A DNA stretch of 64,000 bases from Microcoleus sp. bin38.metabat.b11b12b14.051 (GTDB lineage Bacteria; Cyanobacteriota; Cyanobacteriia; Cyanobacteriales; Microcoleaceae), in contig NZ_JAAFKD010000003.1 in assembly GCF_013299165.1 (NCBI RefSeq), positions 185,381 to 249,380 of the forward strand, given 5' to 3'. Both the position numbers and the translations under genes were made by a program. The notes under the pieces are model-generated. The model searched no databases. It saw only the letters and a list, made by a program, of their open reading frames with translations, and had not been told where the DNA came from. This document shows positions 17,737-25,747 of this stretch, one piece after another; the stretch's first letter is position 1; each line of letters starts with the position of its first letter.

Positions 17737-18663
17737 TTAATACACGTGAATTGCTTTCATCATGTGATATGCAACTAACAACTGAGTCAAAGCTAGCGGG
17801 TAACTTTGCAAAACTTCGCCAGTTGTCCCGATGAGTTTACCAATTTCCGGGTTGCCTTGGGCCGCACAAAATCCTTGGAGGTGAGGTAACTCGCTGCACA
17901 AAATCTTTTCCAATTCGCTGACTTGATCGCTGTTAGCGTGGGAGTCTACTTCCAACACATCAACCGGTTTGCCCATATCGCGATCGAGTCCCAAGCGAAT
18001 TGCAGGTTTAAAACTATCGCTACCTCGACCTAAAATCTCAGTAAAATCGGGGTGAGGAATTGTCGGTCTCAGGACTAAACGCACGTTCAAATTTGATTCC
18101 TGGTCAGATTCTGGGTAAAAACTAACTACAACGTCGGCAAATTTGCGCTGGGGGCGAATATAATCTTCTGAATCTGGTTCGCGCTTTTCCATTTCTGCCA
18201 GCACCTGTTCTTCAGTATAACCGCGCTTCATAATATCGCGCTTAACTTTCCACTGAGTTCGCAGTTCTTCTGGGGGAGCGAGGTACACTTTTACGTCGTA
18301 AGAATCGCGGATAGTTCGGGTGGAGTAACCCAGCAAACCTTCAACGATTACAAACTTGCTGGGCTTGATATATTCCGGCGGGTCAAATGTACCAGAATGG
18401 TGGTTGTAAATGGGTTTGAGAATTGCTTGACCGGTACGCAGCAGGCTGAGGTGCTGCTGCATGATGTCGAGGTAATTGCAGTCGGGATGCAGTGCTGTCA
18501 GGCCGATTTCGGCGCGCTGCTTTCTGTCATAGCGGTGATAGTCGTCTGTGCAAATCACAGTCACATTTTCTGGCCCCAATACTTGGGCAATTCCTCGCGT
18601 CAGAGTGGTTTTGCCCGCTGCGCTGTCTCCGACAATACCGAGAATGATTGGTCGATCGCTCAT
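17737..18663 (-). CDS. phosphoribulokinase-family protein (paralogue lacking the P-loop cysteine)
   Basis: A 308-residue protein from ATG 18663 (a TTG at 18690 would add nine codons) with phosphoribulokinase features: P-loop GIVGDSAAGKTT (9-20), VICTDDYHRYDR (37-48), LTALHPDCNYLD, KPIYNHHSGTFDPPE, FVIVEGLLGY and RDIMKRGYTEEQVLA. Photosynthetic PRK has GDSGCGKST; here that cysteine is Ala16, while the second redox position (Cys38) is retained. The disulfide switch used by thioredoxin and CP12 cannot form in the usual way. I therefore read it as a PRK/uridine-kinase-like paralogue rather than the Calvin-cycle enzyme, with an unproven substrate. No carbon-fixation gene is adjacent. Confidence 0.82.
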   Translation of the reverse strand: MSDRPIILGIVGDSAAGKTTLTRGIAQVLGPENVTVICTDDYHRYDRKQRAEIGLTALHPDCNYLDIMQQHLSLLRTGQAILKPIYNHHSGTFDPPEYIKPSKFVIVEGLLGYSTRTIRDSYDVKVYLAPPEELRTQWKVKRDIMKRGYTEEQVLAEMEKREPDSEDYIRPQRKFADVVVSFYPESDQESNLNVRLVLRPTIPHPDFTEILGRGSDSFKPAIRLGLDRDMGKPVDVLEVDSHANSDQVSELEKILCSELPHLQGFCAAQGNPEIGKLIGTTGEVLQSYPLALTQLLVAYHMMKAIHVY

Positions 18664-19298
18664 TGTTTTTACCCCGCCAGACCATAGCAAATTTTGTGAT
18701 TAATCTTACATCTTATCAAAATTCGGTTCGACCCGATCGCGATCTTGCATTGTTTAACTTGCTCCCTCCCCACAGTCTCCCCAAACTGTAAAATTATTGT
18801 ATTATTTCTTAATCAAATGCAGCACCAGAGACTCGGGGAACATCTAATGCCAAAATTACCCTAATTTCTTAACCGCTCGATTTGTCGATCGTACTTTTAA
18901 ATTCAGGTATACTAATAATCTGGGCAAAATTGCGGCCCCAAAGCATCTCAGCATTTTGTAAATGTAGCGCAAACGCCAGCAGTGGCGCGACTGGTGGGAT
19001 ATTAGCGGTATCAAAAGCCACAGCAGGGAGTCCATAATTTTGTCGATCGCATCCAAGCGCTGTGCGATCGACAAAATTGCTCCGCAATATAAAGTTTTAG
19101 ACAAGGCTTTCGCTATTTTGACAAATTAGTATAAATTTGAGTACACAACGCACTCCCACGCTCAAAAACCGTGTTTTTCGGTGTACCTCGCCTGCTGTAA
19201 CCAATTATTTGCGTTAAACAACCCGGTGGCGACGTACCCGCACGCAAGTTATAAACTTTTCTCCAAAATTTAAGTTGAATTAAGCCTGCAACAAGCCT
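18664..19298. other. 635 bp spacer between divergent genes
   Basis: No gene is supported. ORFs of 60-80 codons on the minus strand overlap each other in two frames and lack domains. The region should hold the promoters of the PRK paralogue (minus) and the cyclase (plus). No recognisable operator was found. Confidence 0.4.
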
Positions 19299-20432
19299 AT
19301 GAATCAACCATATTCTCAAAAACTTAGGGGCAGTATTTTAATTGTTGATGACAGTCTTAACAATTTAACATTACTGGAGCGGATATTATTGCGGCAAGGC
19401 TATCAAGTAAAAATTGCTTCAAGTGGCAAACAGGCGATCGATGCTGTGCACTTGGATCTGCCTGACTTGATTTTGTTAGATATTATGATGCCAGCTATGG
19501 ATGGATATGAAGTTTGCGCTCGTTTAAAAGCGAGCGATCGCACTCGCGACATTCCGATTATTTTTCTAAGTGCTTTAGTAGAAATTTCTAATAAAGTAAA
19601 AGCCTTTAAGGCTGGTGGGGTGGACTACATTACTAAACCTTTTGAACCAGTAGAAGTTGTGACTCGCGTTGAAAATCAATTGCGACTGCGGGAACTAGAC
19701 TTGCAATTGAGAGAAAAAAATAAGATATTGCAGCGAGAAATCGCCGATAGAGAACAGGCAGAAGTAGAAACGCGGCTGCTGCTAGAAACAACCAAGTTCC
19801 AAAAAGACGAAATTGAAGAATTGCTCTTAAATATTTTGCCAAAAGCCATTGCAGAACGCTTGCAGTCAGGACAAAGCCTAATTGCTGACAGCTTTTCCGA
19901 TGTCAGTGTTTTATTCGCTGATTTGGTAGGATTTACGGATTTTGCATCTCAAAAAACAGCGACAGAAACCGTACAAGTTCTGAATCAAATTTTCAGTAGA
20001 TTCGACCAGTTGTCGCTACGTCACGGCTTGGAGAAAATCAAAACTATTGGCGATGCTTACATGGTAGTCGGCGGTTTGCCGGAACCACAGGAAAATCACC
20101 CTTTGGCGATCGCCCAAATGGCAATCGATATGCAGGCTGCTGTCGCTAACTTCAATGCCAAAAACAATCAAAGCTTTAGTCTCCGCATTGGGATCAATAT
20201 TGGTGGCGTGGTGGCGGGAGTCATTGGTTTAACTAAATTTAGTTACGATTTGTGGGGCGATACAGTGAATGTCGCTCAACGGATGGAATCAAACGGTATT
20301 CCGGGGCAAATTCAGGTGACAGATGCGGTTTACGAGCGTTTGAAACATAAATTTTCGTTTAAACTGCGCGGTGCTATTGAGATTAAAGGTAAAGGAGAAA
20401 TGATGGCTTATTTGTTGTTGGGGCAAAATTAG
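19299..20432 (+). CDS. response regulator fused to class III adenylate cyclase
   Basis: The 377-residue protein has a REC domain (about 11-130; ILIVDDS, phospho-acceptor Asp61 in LLDIMMPAMDGY, Lys113), a coiled coil to about 172, the linker helix ILPKAIAERL and a class III cyclase domain (about 200-374). Metal-binding Asp208 (LFADLVGF) and Asp252 (GDAYM), purine-specifying Lys248 and Asp317 (YDLWGD), and the catalytic Asn324/Arg328 (NVAQR) are all present. The Lys/Asp pair indicates ATP rather than GTP, so it should make cAMP when phosphorylated. The cognate kinase is not adjacent; orphan kinases in the window are candidates. A heptanucleotide array starts at its stop codon. Confidence 0.93.
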   Translation: MNQPYSQKLRGSILIVDDSLNNLTLLERILLRQGYQVKIASSGKQAIDAVHLDLPDLILLDIMMPAMDGYEVCARLKASDRTRDIPIIFLSALVEISNKVKAFKAGGVDYITKPFEPVEVVTRVENQLRLRELDLQLREKNKILQREIADREQAEVETRLLLETTKFQKDEIEELLLNILPKAIAERLQSGQSLIADSFSDVSVLFADLVGFTDFASQKTATETVQVLNQIFSRFDQLSLRHGLEKIKTIGDAYMVVGGLPEPQENHPLAIAQMAIDMQAAVANFNAKNNQSFSLRIGINIGGVVAGVIGLTKFSYDLWGDTVNVAQRMESNGIPGQIQVTDAVYERLKHKFSFKLRGAIEIKGKGEMMAYLLLGQN

Positions 20433-20493
20433 TCATTGGTCATTTGTCATTGGTCATTGGTCATTGGTCATTGGTCATTTGTCATTTGTCAAC
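20432..20493. repeat. heptanucleotide array (TCATTGG/TCATTTG)
   Basis: About eight 7-bp units of the TCATTGG or TCATTTG type run directly from the cyclase stop codon. Confidence 0.9.
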
Positions 20494-20730
20494 AGTCATT
20501 TGATGCCGTAGGGTGTGTGGCTTGCAGATTATATTTGGAGCAAATCGACAATCTAGTAGCCACGCACCAAGCGCCCAAATATTGGGATCGCTCGATCGGA
20601 CTTGAGATCCTTGGCAATTGAGAATCGCCAATCGCCAGTAGTCATTTGATGCCGTAGGGTGTGTGGCTTGCAGACTATATTTGGAGCAAATCGACAATCT
20701 AGTAGCCACGCACCAAGCGCCCAAATATTG
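20494..20730. repeat. 91-bp direct repeat pair
   Basis: 20494-20584 and 20640-20730 are almost identical: AGTCATTTGATGCCGTAGGG at the start, GCGCCCAAATATTG at the end, and one visible difference (GATT against GACT near 20527/20673). The 55 bp between them are unrelated. Each copy carries GTGTGGCTTGCAG and the partly complementary TAGTAGCCACGCAC, so each may fold into a hairpin. Confidence 0.9.
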
Positions 20731-20806
20731 CGATCGGTATCAGGTGCGTCGCGCGATCGGTTTTCGCTGTTTTTTTGGATATTTTCTTTCTTAGACGCAC
20801 CCTACT

Positions 20807-20880
20807 AATGACTATTGACTATTGACTAATGACCACCCTTCGGCTTCGCGAGCGGGTAAAATGACCACTGACTAATGACT
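20807..20880. repeat. degenerate heptanucleotide array (TGACTAT/TGACTAA)
   Basis: Units of TGACTAT, TGACTAA and TGACCAC are interrupted by CCCTTCGGCTTCGCGAGCGGG. The array ends two bases before the stop codon of the GTPase gene on the other strand. A related interruption, CCCCTCGGCTTAGCGAGCGGG, occurs at about 31617-31637. Confidence 0.75.
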
Positions 20881-20882
20881 AA

Positions 20883-22514
20883 TTACCATTCCTGTTTGTG
20901 CTTGTTGCTGTGAGTTTCCCAATCGTCGTCTGGTTGCTGATATAAGGGTTCTGGTTGCAATTCTTCTGGCATTTCTAATTCTGCATCCGATGCTTCTTGC
21001 TGGTAGATGTTGAGAGGTTCGACAACGCGGGCGATCGCATCTTTGACAAAAGCTTTGACAAACTCGTCTTTCCGATTTAACTGAAACTGCCTTTGCACGA
21101 CTTCGGCAATACCGCCGTCGCCCCAGTCTTGATCGTGGCGGAAATATTCAATAAAACTTTTGCCCGCAATTCTGGTTAAATAAGCGGCGCTGACTGCTTG
21201 AATTGCTTTGCCGAGGACAAATCCGGCAACGCTTAACTGCAACGCTCTTGACACTACTTGAATTACGCCTTCAACTATTCCCAAACTTGCTAGAGTTTTG
21301 GCGAGAGATAGTGCCAATTCTTTAGCGCGATCGATATTTAATTCGCAGCCGTAAATCTTGGCAATTTCTATTACCATTTGAGCGTTAACTGCTGCTGTCG
21401 CCAGTAAATCCACAACAGGCAAAGGCGTCACGGCAATTACTCCGGCTCCGATCCACTGAAAGCGCTCTACTACTTTATCAGCGGCGCGCCGTCTTTGAGC
21501 GTCAATTAATTTGCGCGCTTGGTCTCCCAAATGCTGAGATTGCAGCAAAATATTATCAGCAATCAAGTCTTCTCCTTCGGCGCGCAAAATCGCTGCGATG
21601 CGCCGAATTAATGGCATCATATCCGGGTCTGGCTGAAATATTGTGCCGCTTTCTAGTACAAATTTTTGCGGGTTGGCGCTAATTGCAACTACGTCCATTG
21701 CTGAGACTAAACCTTTGACTCGCTGTCGCAGTCGATCGAGAATCTCGTCTCTGTCGCTGTCGGGATAAAGGTCAACTTTATTAAACACTACGATCGACCT
21801 TTTGCCGATTTGGGCTAAATTCCGCAGCGGTTCGTACTCAGATTTTCGCAAATCGCCGTCCAACACAAATAAGATCAAATCAGCACGAGCAGCCAACTGC
21901 CGCGCCAATTCCTCTCTGTAAGTCCCCGCCACTCCCGCTTCCAAGATGCCTGGGGTATCAGTAATTGCTAATTCTCGATCGATTCCTTTCAATGAAAGAG
22001 TGTAAGTTTCTCCAACTTCGGTAGTTCCCATCGGCGCGCCCACCTGTCCCGCCATCCGTCCCACCAGCGCATTCACAGCCGAAGTTTTGCCCGCAGAACC
22101 GGTGCCGAAAACGACTATTCTAATGCTGCCGCGGGCCATGCTAGCTTCAATTTCGCGCGCTCTCAACAGCAAAGCTTGCCGCGCTACTTCGTCTTGAATG
22201 CGATCGACTTGCTGTCTGATTGCTTTGAGATTTTCCGAAGCAGCTTCACTTTTGACAACAGGAACCTTGGGATTAATTGCCCGTTTGCCTTTAACTTTTC
22301 CTGGCCGTTGCAGCAGCCTAAAATAGTAAAAAAGCGCAAAAATTAGGGTTCCCAAAAGTACAATTATCAGCAAAATTAGCAAATTAGCCAGCAGCGGAGA
22401 AGCAGACCACGCAACTTGACTGTAAAGCCCTGTTAAGGAACTCACCAGCCCAATAATCAGCCCCAGGGTGAGGCAGAAAGCAGCAATTAAGGTTAGCAGG
22501 CGCGGCAGAGGCAT
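20883..22514 (-). CDS. membrane-anchored GTPase with DUF697 domain
   Basis: The 543-residue protein has two N-terminal membrane helices (about 5-30 and 42-66), a linker, and a TRAFAC-type GTPase domain: G1 GTGSAGKT (137-144), G3 DTPG (186-189), G4 NKVD (245-248). After about residue 335 a hydrophobic DUF697-like domain follows (GAGVIAVTPLPVVDLLATAA and LGIVEGVIQVVSRALQLSVA), then an acidic tail rich in E, P and Q. It resembles YcjF/Era-like membrane GTPases common in cyanobacteria. Its cellular role is unknown; it probably acts at a membrane. The ATG at 22514 is well placed, and it is transcribed alone. Confidence 0.88.
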   Translation of the reverse strand: MPLPRLLTLIAAFCLTLGLIIGLVSSLTGLYSQVAWSASPLLANLLILLIIVLLGTLIFALFYYFRLLQRPGKVKGKRAINPKVPVVKSEAASENLKAIRQQVDRIQDEVARQALLLRAREIEASMARGSIRIVVFGTGSAGKTSAVNALVGRMAGQVGAPMGTTEVGETYTLSLKGIDRELAITDTPGILEAGVAGTYREELARQLAARADLILFVLDGDLRKSEYEPLRNLAQIGKRSIVVFNKVDLYPDSDRDEILDRLRQRVKGLVSAMDVVAISANPQKFVLESGTIFQPDPDMMPLIRRIAAILRAEGEDLIADNILLQSQHLGDQARKLIDAQRRRAADKVVERFQWIGAGVIAVTPLPVVDLLATAAVNAQMVIEIAKIYGCELNIDRAKELALSLAKTLASLGIVEGVIQVVSRALQLSVAGFVLGKAIQAVSAAYLTRIAGKSFIEYFRHDQDWGDGGIAEVVQRQFQLNRKDEFVKAFVKDAIARVVEPLNIYQQEASDAELEMPEELQPEPLYQQPDDDWETHSNKHKQEW

Positions 22515-23169
22515 GAGGGGAGCGGCAAATAAAAGGGTTATACTTTGATTTTTACATTACTCCGATAGTCATCAGTCAGTCGATTTGAAATTTTCGATTT
22601 ACTTGCAGTATTGAATCGGGGTACTCGAAGTTGGGCGTTACCCGAGATCGCTTGTCTGAGGGTCTAAAATTTTTGAAACTCACAACGATCGGGTGATTGC
22701 AAATCTCAATACTTAAATGACCCAGCATCCGATCGCACTGCTAAGCTCGCCTGCCTCGCGATGGTAGCCGGTTTGAGCATTAGTCGGTGCAGGTGCGCTG
22801 CGGGCGATCGCGTCCCGGCTGCAATTGTAGCAAAACAGACCCTTGATTGCTGAACTCATCTGCCCGAACCGGGTAGCCGATTGATTTGGAATTACTTATT
22901 TAATCGGTAATTTAGGCGATCGCCAGTCGATCCAATGTTTTTTATGCTGAAACAAATGTCACATTAAGTACCTATAAATACGGTTTCTTAACATAAGTAT
23001 GTCCTCGAAGCCCCGCAAGCGGAAACGAGAAACCGGGTTTATTCAGCAGGGTAAGATCGTCCTAATTCAAAAAAATTATCATATTAAGTATCATAGGGTA
23101 CTCTTTAATCAGCCGTGAGTTAAGGTAAGCTTAATTGTCAGTGCGTGAATTATTTACAGGTTCGCATCT
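22515..23169. other. 655 bp spacer between divergent genes
   Basis: No gene is seen. HIP1 sites are present and a fragment GAGAAACCGGGTTTATTCAG near 23027-23046 belongs to the palindromic repeat family of 17155-17290. The region should contain promoters for the GTPase (minus) and the kinase at 23170 (plus). Confidence 0.45.
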
Positions 23170-24990
23170 ATGCAGCTCAAACATCACAACCAAGCTTCAC
23201 AAGCACTTCCTACCTCTGGCGACCATAACATCAAAGAGAGCCAGCCACCACAGCCAAATTATTTCACTCAAATAGCCCGTTACTTCCGCAACCTCAGTAT
23301 TAGCGATAAAATCTGCGGCGGCTACGCACTGGCTCTTTGTGTAGCAATTGGGGGAACCACAGTCGGAATGGTGGCTGGAAATCATTACTATCGCCGAACT
23401 AACAATCAAATACACATCGATGGAGAAAGTCGGCTTTTAAATAATTTGCAAGTGGCTTTAATGCGGACAAAGAATACCCAAGAACGGCTGAATTACTGGG
23501 TAGACAAACCAGAAATATTTGACGTAAAAAACAAACAATTGAAAAACCAATTAGAGGTGTTAAAATCCTCTTTATTCAAAGTTACAAATCTGAGCGAAAG
23601 CCAAAATATAGAAGGGTTGCCATATTTGTTAACCAGTTACGAGCCGCTAGTCATTAATTACATTCAACGTCTAGAAACCCTCAGCCAAAAACTTAATAAG
23701 TTACCTAATAAACCAGGTAATAAAATAGTTAAGCGCAAGCTGCTGTCGAACTTTGACCGACAGCGAATTGGGTTGAAACTAGATAAGGCGGTCAATGATT
23801 TAGCAGAAATTGTCGATCGCGCCGCATTGCAAGAAGATGCAGCGCGGGAGTCCCTGCTGCGAGCGCAGGCGCTGCGCCTACAAATCATTATTGGTAGCAT
23901 GGCACTGTCGATCGTAGTTGCAGCACTGCTGGCGAGCTACACCAGTCGGGCGATCGCCAAACCCATCGGCGCCGTAACTAAAATCGCTCAGCGAGTGAGC
24001 CAAGAATCTAATTTTCAGTTGCAAGTACCAGTTACCAGTACCGATGAAGTGGGAGTCTTAGGAGCTTCGTTGAACCAACTGATTCAGAAAGTAAATCACT
24101 TGCTAGAAGAAGTGAAATTCAAACAAGAAAATCAGATCCTTCAAAATGAAAAAATGGCTACTTTGGGGCGGATGTTAGCCGGGGTAGCTCACGAAATTAA
24201 CAACCCAATCAATTTTATCTATGCCAACATAGACCCCGCGAAAAATTACGTTGAGGATATTTTAGAACTGCTCAAAACTTATGAAGCAGAAATCCCCAAC
24301 CCGCCGGCCGCAGTCAGCGCCAAAGCCGAACAAATAGACATTGACTTTCTCAAAGAAGATTTGATGAAAATATTTGACTCGATGGAAGTGGGCGCTGAAA
24401 GAGCCAAAGCTATTATCTTAAGTTTGAAAGACTTTTCTCGCCTAGACGAGGCGGCGCCTCAGGCGGTGGATTTGCACGCCTGCATAGACAGCAGTTTGCT
24501 GATTCTCAACAGCCGGATCAAAAACGGGGTTGAAGTGGTGCGTAATTACGGGAACATTCCGACTGTGGAAGGCTACATGGGTTTGCTTTACCAAGTGTTT
24601 GTCAACGTGATTAACAATGCACTAGATGCTGTAGAAGAAAAAGCAAAAATTGAGAAAATTAACTCTGAGGAAATGAGAAAACAATCGGGTTCTGAGTCAG
24701 TGAAACAGGAAGCGCCGAGTTTTTTGCCGAAGATTGTGATTGCTACAGAATACTTGGATGACGACTCAGTGGTGGTGCGAATTTCTGATAACGGTACGGG
24801 AATACCCGCCGCAAGTCAAGCAAAAATGTTTGAAACATTCTTTACTACTAAACCCAGAGGTGTAGGTACGGGTTTGGGGTTGGCCATCGGTCGCGAAATT
24901 ATCGTTAAGAAACACGGCGGAACTATTAACTGTTGGTCGGAGGTGGGAACGGGGACGGAATTTGCGATCGCCCTGCCGATCGAGCATTAG
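23170..24990 (+). CDS. membrane sensor histidine kinase (2 TM, HAMP, IAHEINNP-like class)
   Basis: A 606-residue paralogue of the kinase at 6106: both have the GYALALC/GYALAIG membrane start, a helical external region of about 180 residues, a second helix (LGSM/GSMALSIVVAALLASY), HAMP, and the same kinase core. The phospho-acceptor is H341 in GVAHEINNPINF; N box QVFVNVINNALDAV, ISDNGTGIP, FFTTKPRGVGTGLGLAI. An insertion of about 20 charged residues (KIEKINSEEMRKQSGSE) follows the N box. The external domain is different in sequence from that of the paralogue, suggesting a different signal. No partner regulator is adjacent. Confidence 0.93.
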   Translation: MQLKHHNQASQALPTSGDHNIKESQPPQPNYFTQIARYFRNLSISDKICGGYALALCVAIGGTTVGMVAGNHYYRRTNNQIHIDGESRLLNNLQVALMRTKNTQERLNYWVDKPEIFDVKNKQLKNQLEVLKSSLFKVTNLSESQNIEGLPYLLTSYEPLVINYIQRLETLSQKLNKLPNKPGNKIVKRKLLSNFDRQRIGLKLDKAVNDLAEIVDRAALQEDAARESLLRAQALRLQIIIGSMALSIVVAALLASYTSRAIAKPIGAVTKIAQRVSQESNFQLQVPVTSTDEVGVLGASLNQLIQKVNHLLEEVKFKQENQILQNEKMATLGRMLAGVAHEINNPINFIYANIDPAKNYVEDILELLKTYEAEIPNPPAAVSAKAEQIDIDFLKEDLMKIFDSMEVGAERAKAIILSLKDFSRLDEAAPQAVDLHACIDSSLLILNSRIKNGVEVVRNYGNIPTVEGYMGLLYQVFVNVINNALDAVEEKAKIEKINSEEMRKQSGSESVKQEAPSFLPKIVIATEYLDDDSVVVRISDNGTGIPAASQAKMFETFFTTKPRGVGTGLGLAIGREIIVKKHGGTINCWSEVGTGTEFAIALPIEH

Positions 24991-25064
24991 AATATACGAT
25001 CGGGAGTTGGTAGTTGGTCATGGGTTAATCTAGAGTGGAGCCATTAAAGCTAGGAGCAAAAATT

Positions 25065-25592
25065 ATGGGACTATTTGACCAAATTTTGAGCGCGATCGAC
25101 AATCCCAACCAACAAGCAAGTCCCAATCAGTTGGGCAACATTCTCGGTGCGGTAGAGCAGTTGAGCGGCAACCAGGGCGTCGATGCAGCCACGACTCAGC
25201 TAGCAATGTCGGTTTTGGGCGGACACGTGCGATCGGCATTACAAGACGTGCGATCGCAATCTGGAGACGCACAAGCCCAAGAAGTTGTCAACCAATTTAG
25301 CGGCACAAGTCCCAATCTGCAAGCTGTTCAGAGTTTGTTTGGGGCCGGCCAACTGACCCAGATAGTAGCCGATATCGCCCAAAGAACCGGCTTGAATAAC
25401 GCTACAATCCAAGCGATGATACCTGTGTTAGTGCCGATCGTCCTCAACCTGCTGCAATCCGGCGGCAACGCCCAAAATCCAGCCCAGGGCGCAAATCCCG
25501 TTTTGAATGCGTTTTTAGATGGAGATGGAGACGGCGACGTAGACATTACTGACGCCATGTCGATGGCCAGCCGCTTTTTGAATCAGCGCTAA
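25065..25592 (+). CDS. DUF937-type protein with C-terminal calcium-loop-like motif
   Basis: I start it at the ATG 25065, preceded by a good RBS (TAGGAGC); the upstream in-frame start at 25035 has none. The 175-residue product opens MGLFDQILSAIDNPNQQASP and contains a helical DUF937-like region (LGNILGAVEQL; AMIPVLVPIVLNLLQSGGNA). It ends with an acidic loop DGDGDGDVDITDAM (about 150-163), which fits an EF-hand or dockerin-type Ca-binding loop (D-x-D-x-D-G-x-x-D). Function unknown; no signal peptide. The spacing to the kinase is 74 bp, so it may share its transcript. Confidence 0.78.
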   Translation: MGLFDQILSAIDNPNQQASPNQLGNILGAVEQLSGNQGVDAATTQLAMSVLGGHVRSALQDVRSQSGDAQAQEVVNQFSGTSPNLQAVQSLFGAGQLTQIVADIAQRTGLNNATIQAMIPVLVPIVLNLLQSGGNAQNPAQGANPVLNAFLDGDGDGDVDITDAMSMASRFLNQR

Positions 25593-25747
25593 TTCCCTGA
25601 GATTTTGGAGAGAGAGATTGACGGGCGATCGCTCTTTTGCGGAGTTTGACATGATGGAAAGTCTGCTCACATCATTAACACAAATTAAGGTGTAATTTCT
25701 GTATCTTATACTGTTTTAGTGGGGTGACTGCGACTCCCCATCATCAG

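Noticed and set aside
17737..18663. Calvin-cycle phosphoribulokinase (prk)
   Set aside because: The redox-active P-loop cysteine is replaced by Ala, and several positions differ from photosynthetic PRK, so I list it as a paralogue without that symbol.
18856..19104. Minus-strand ORFs of 72 and 82 codons in the PRK-cyclase spacer
   Set aside because: They overlap in two frames, lack domains and have unfavourable composition.
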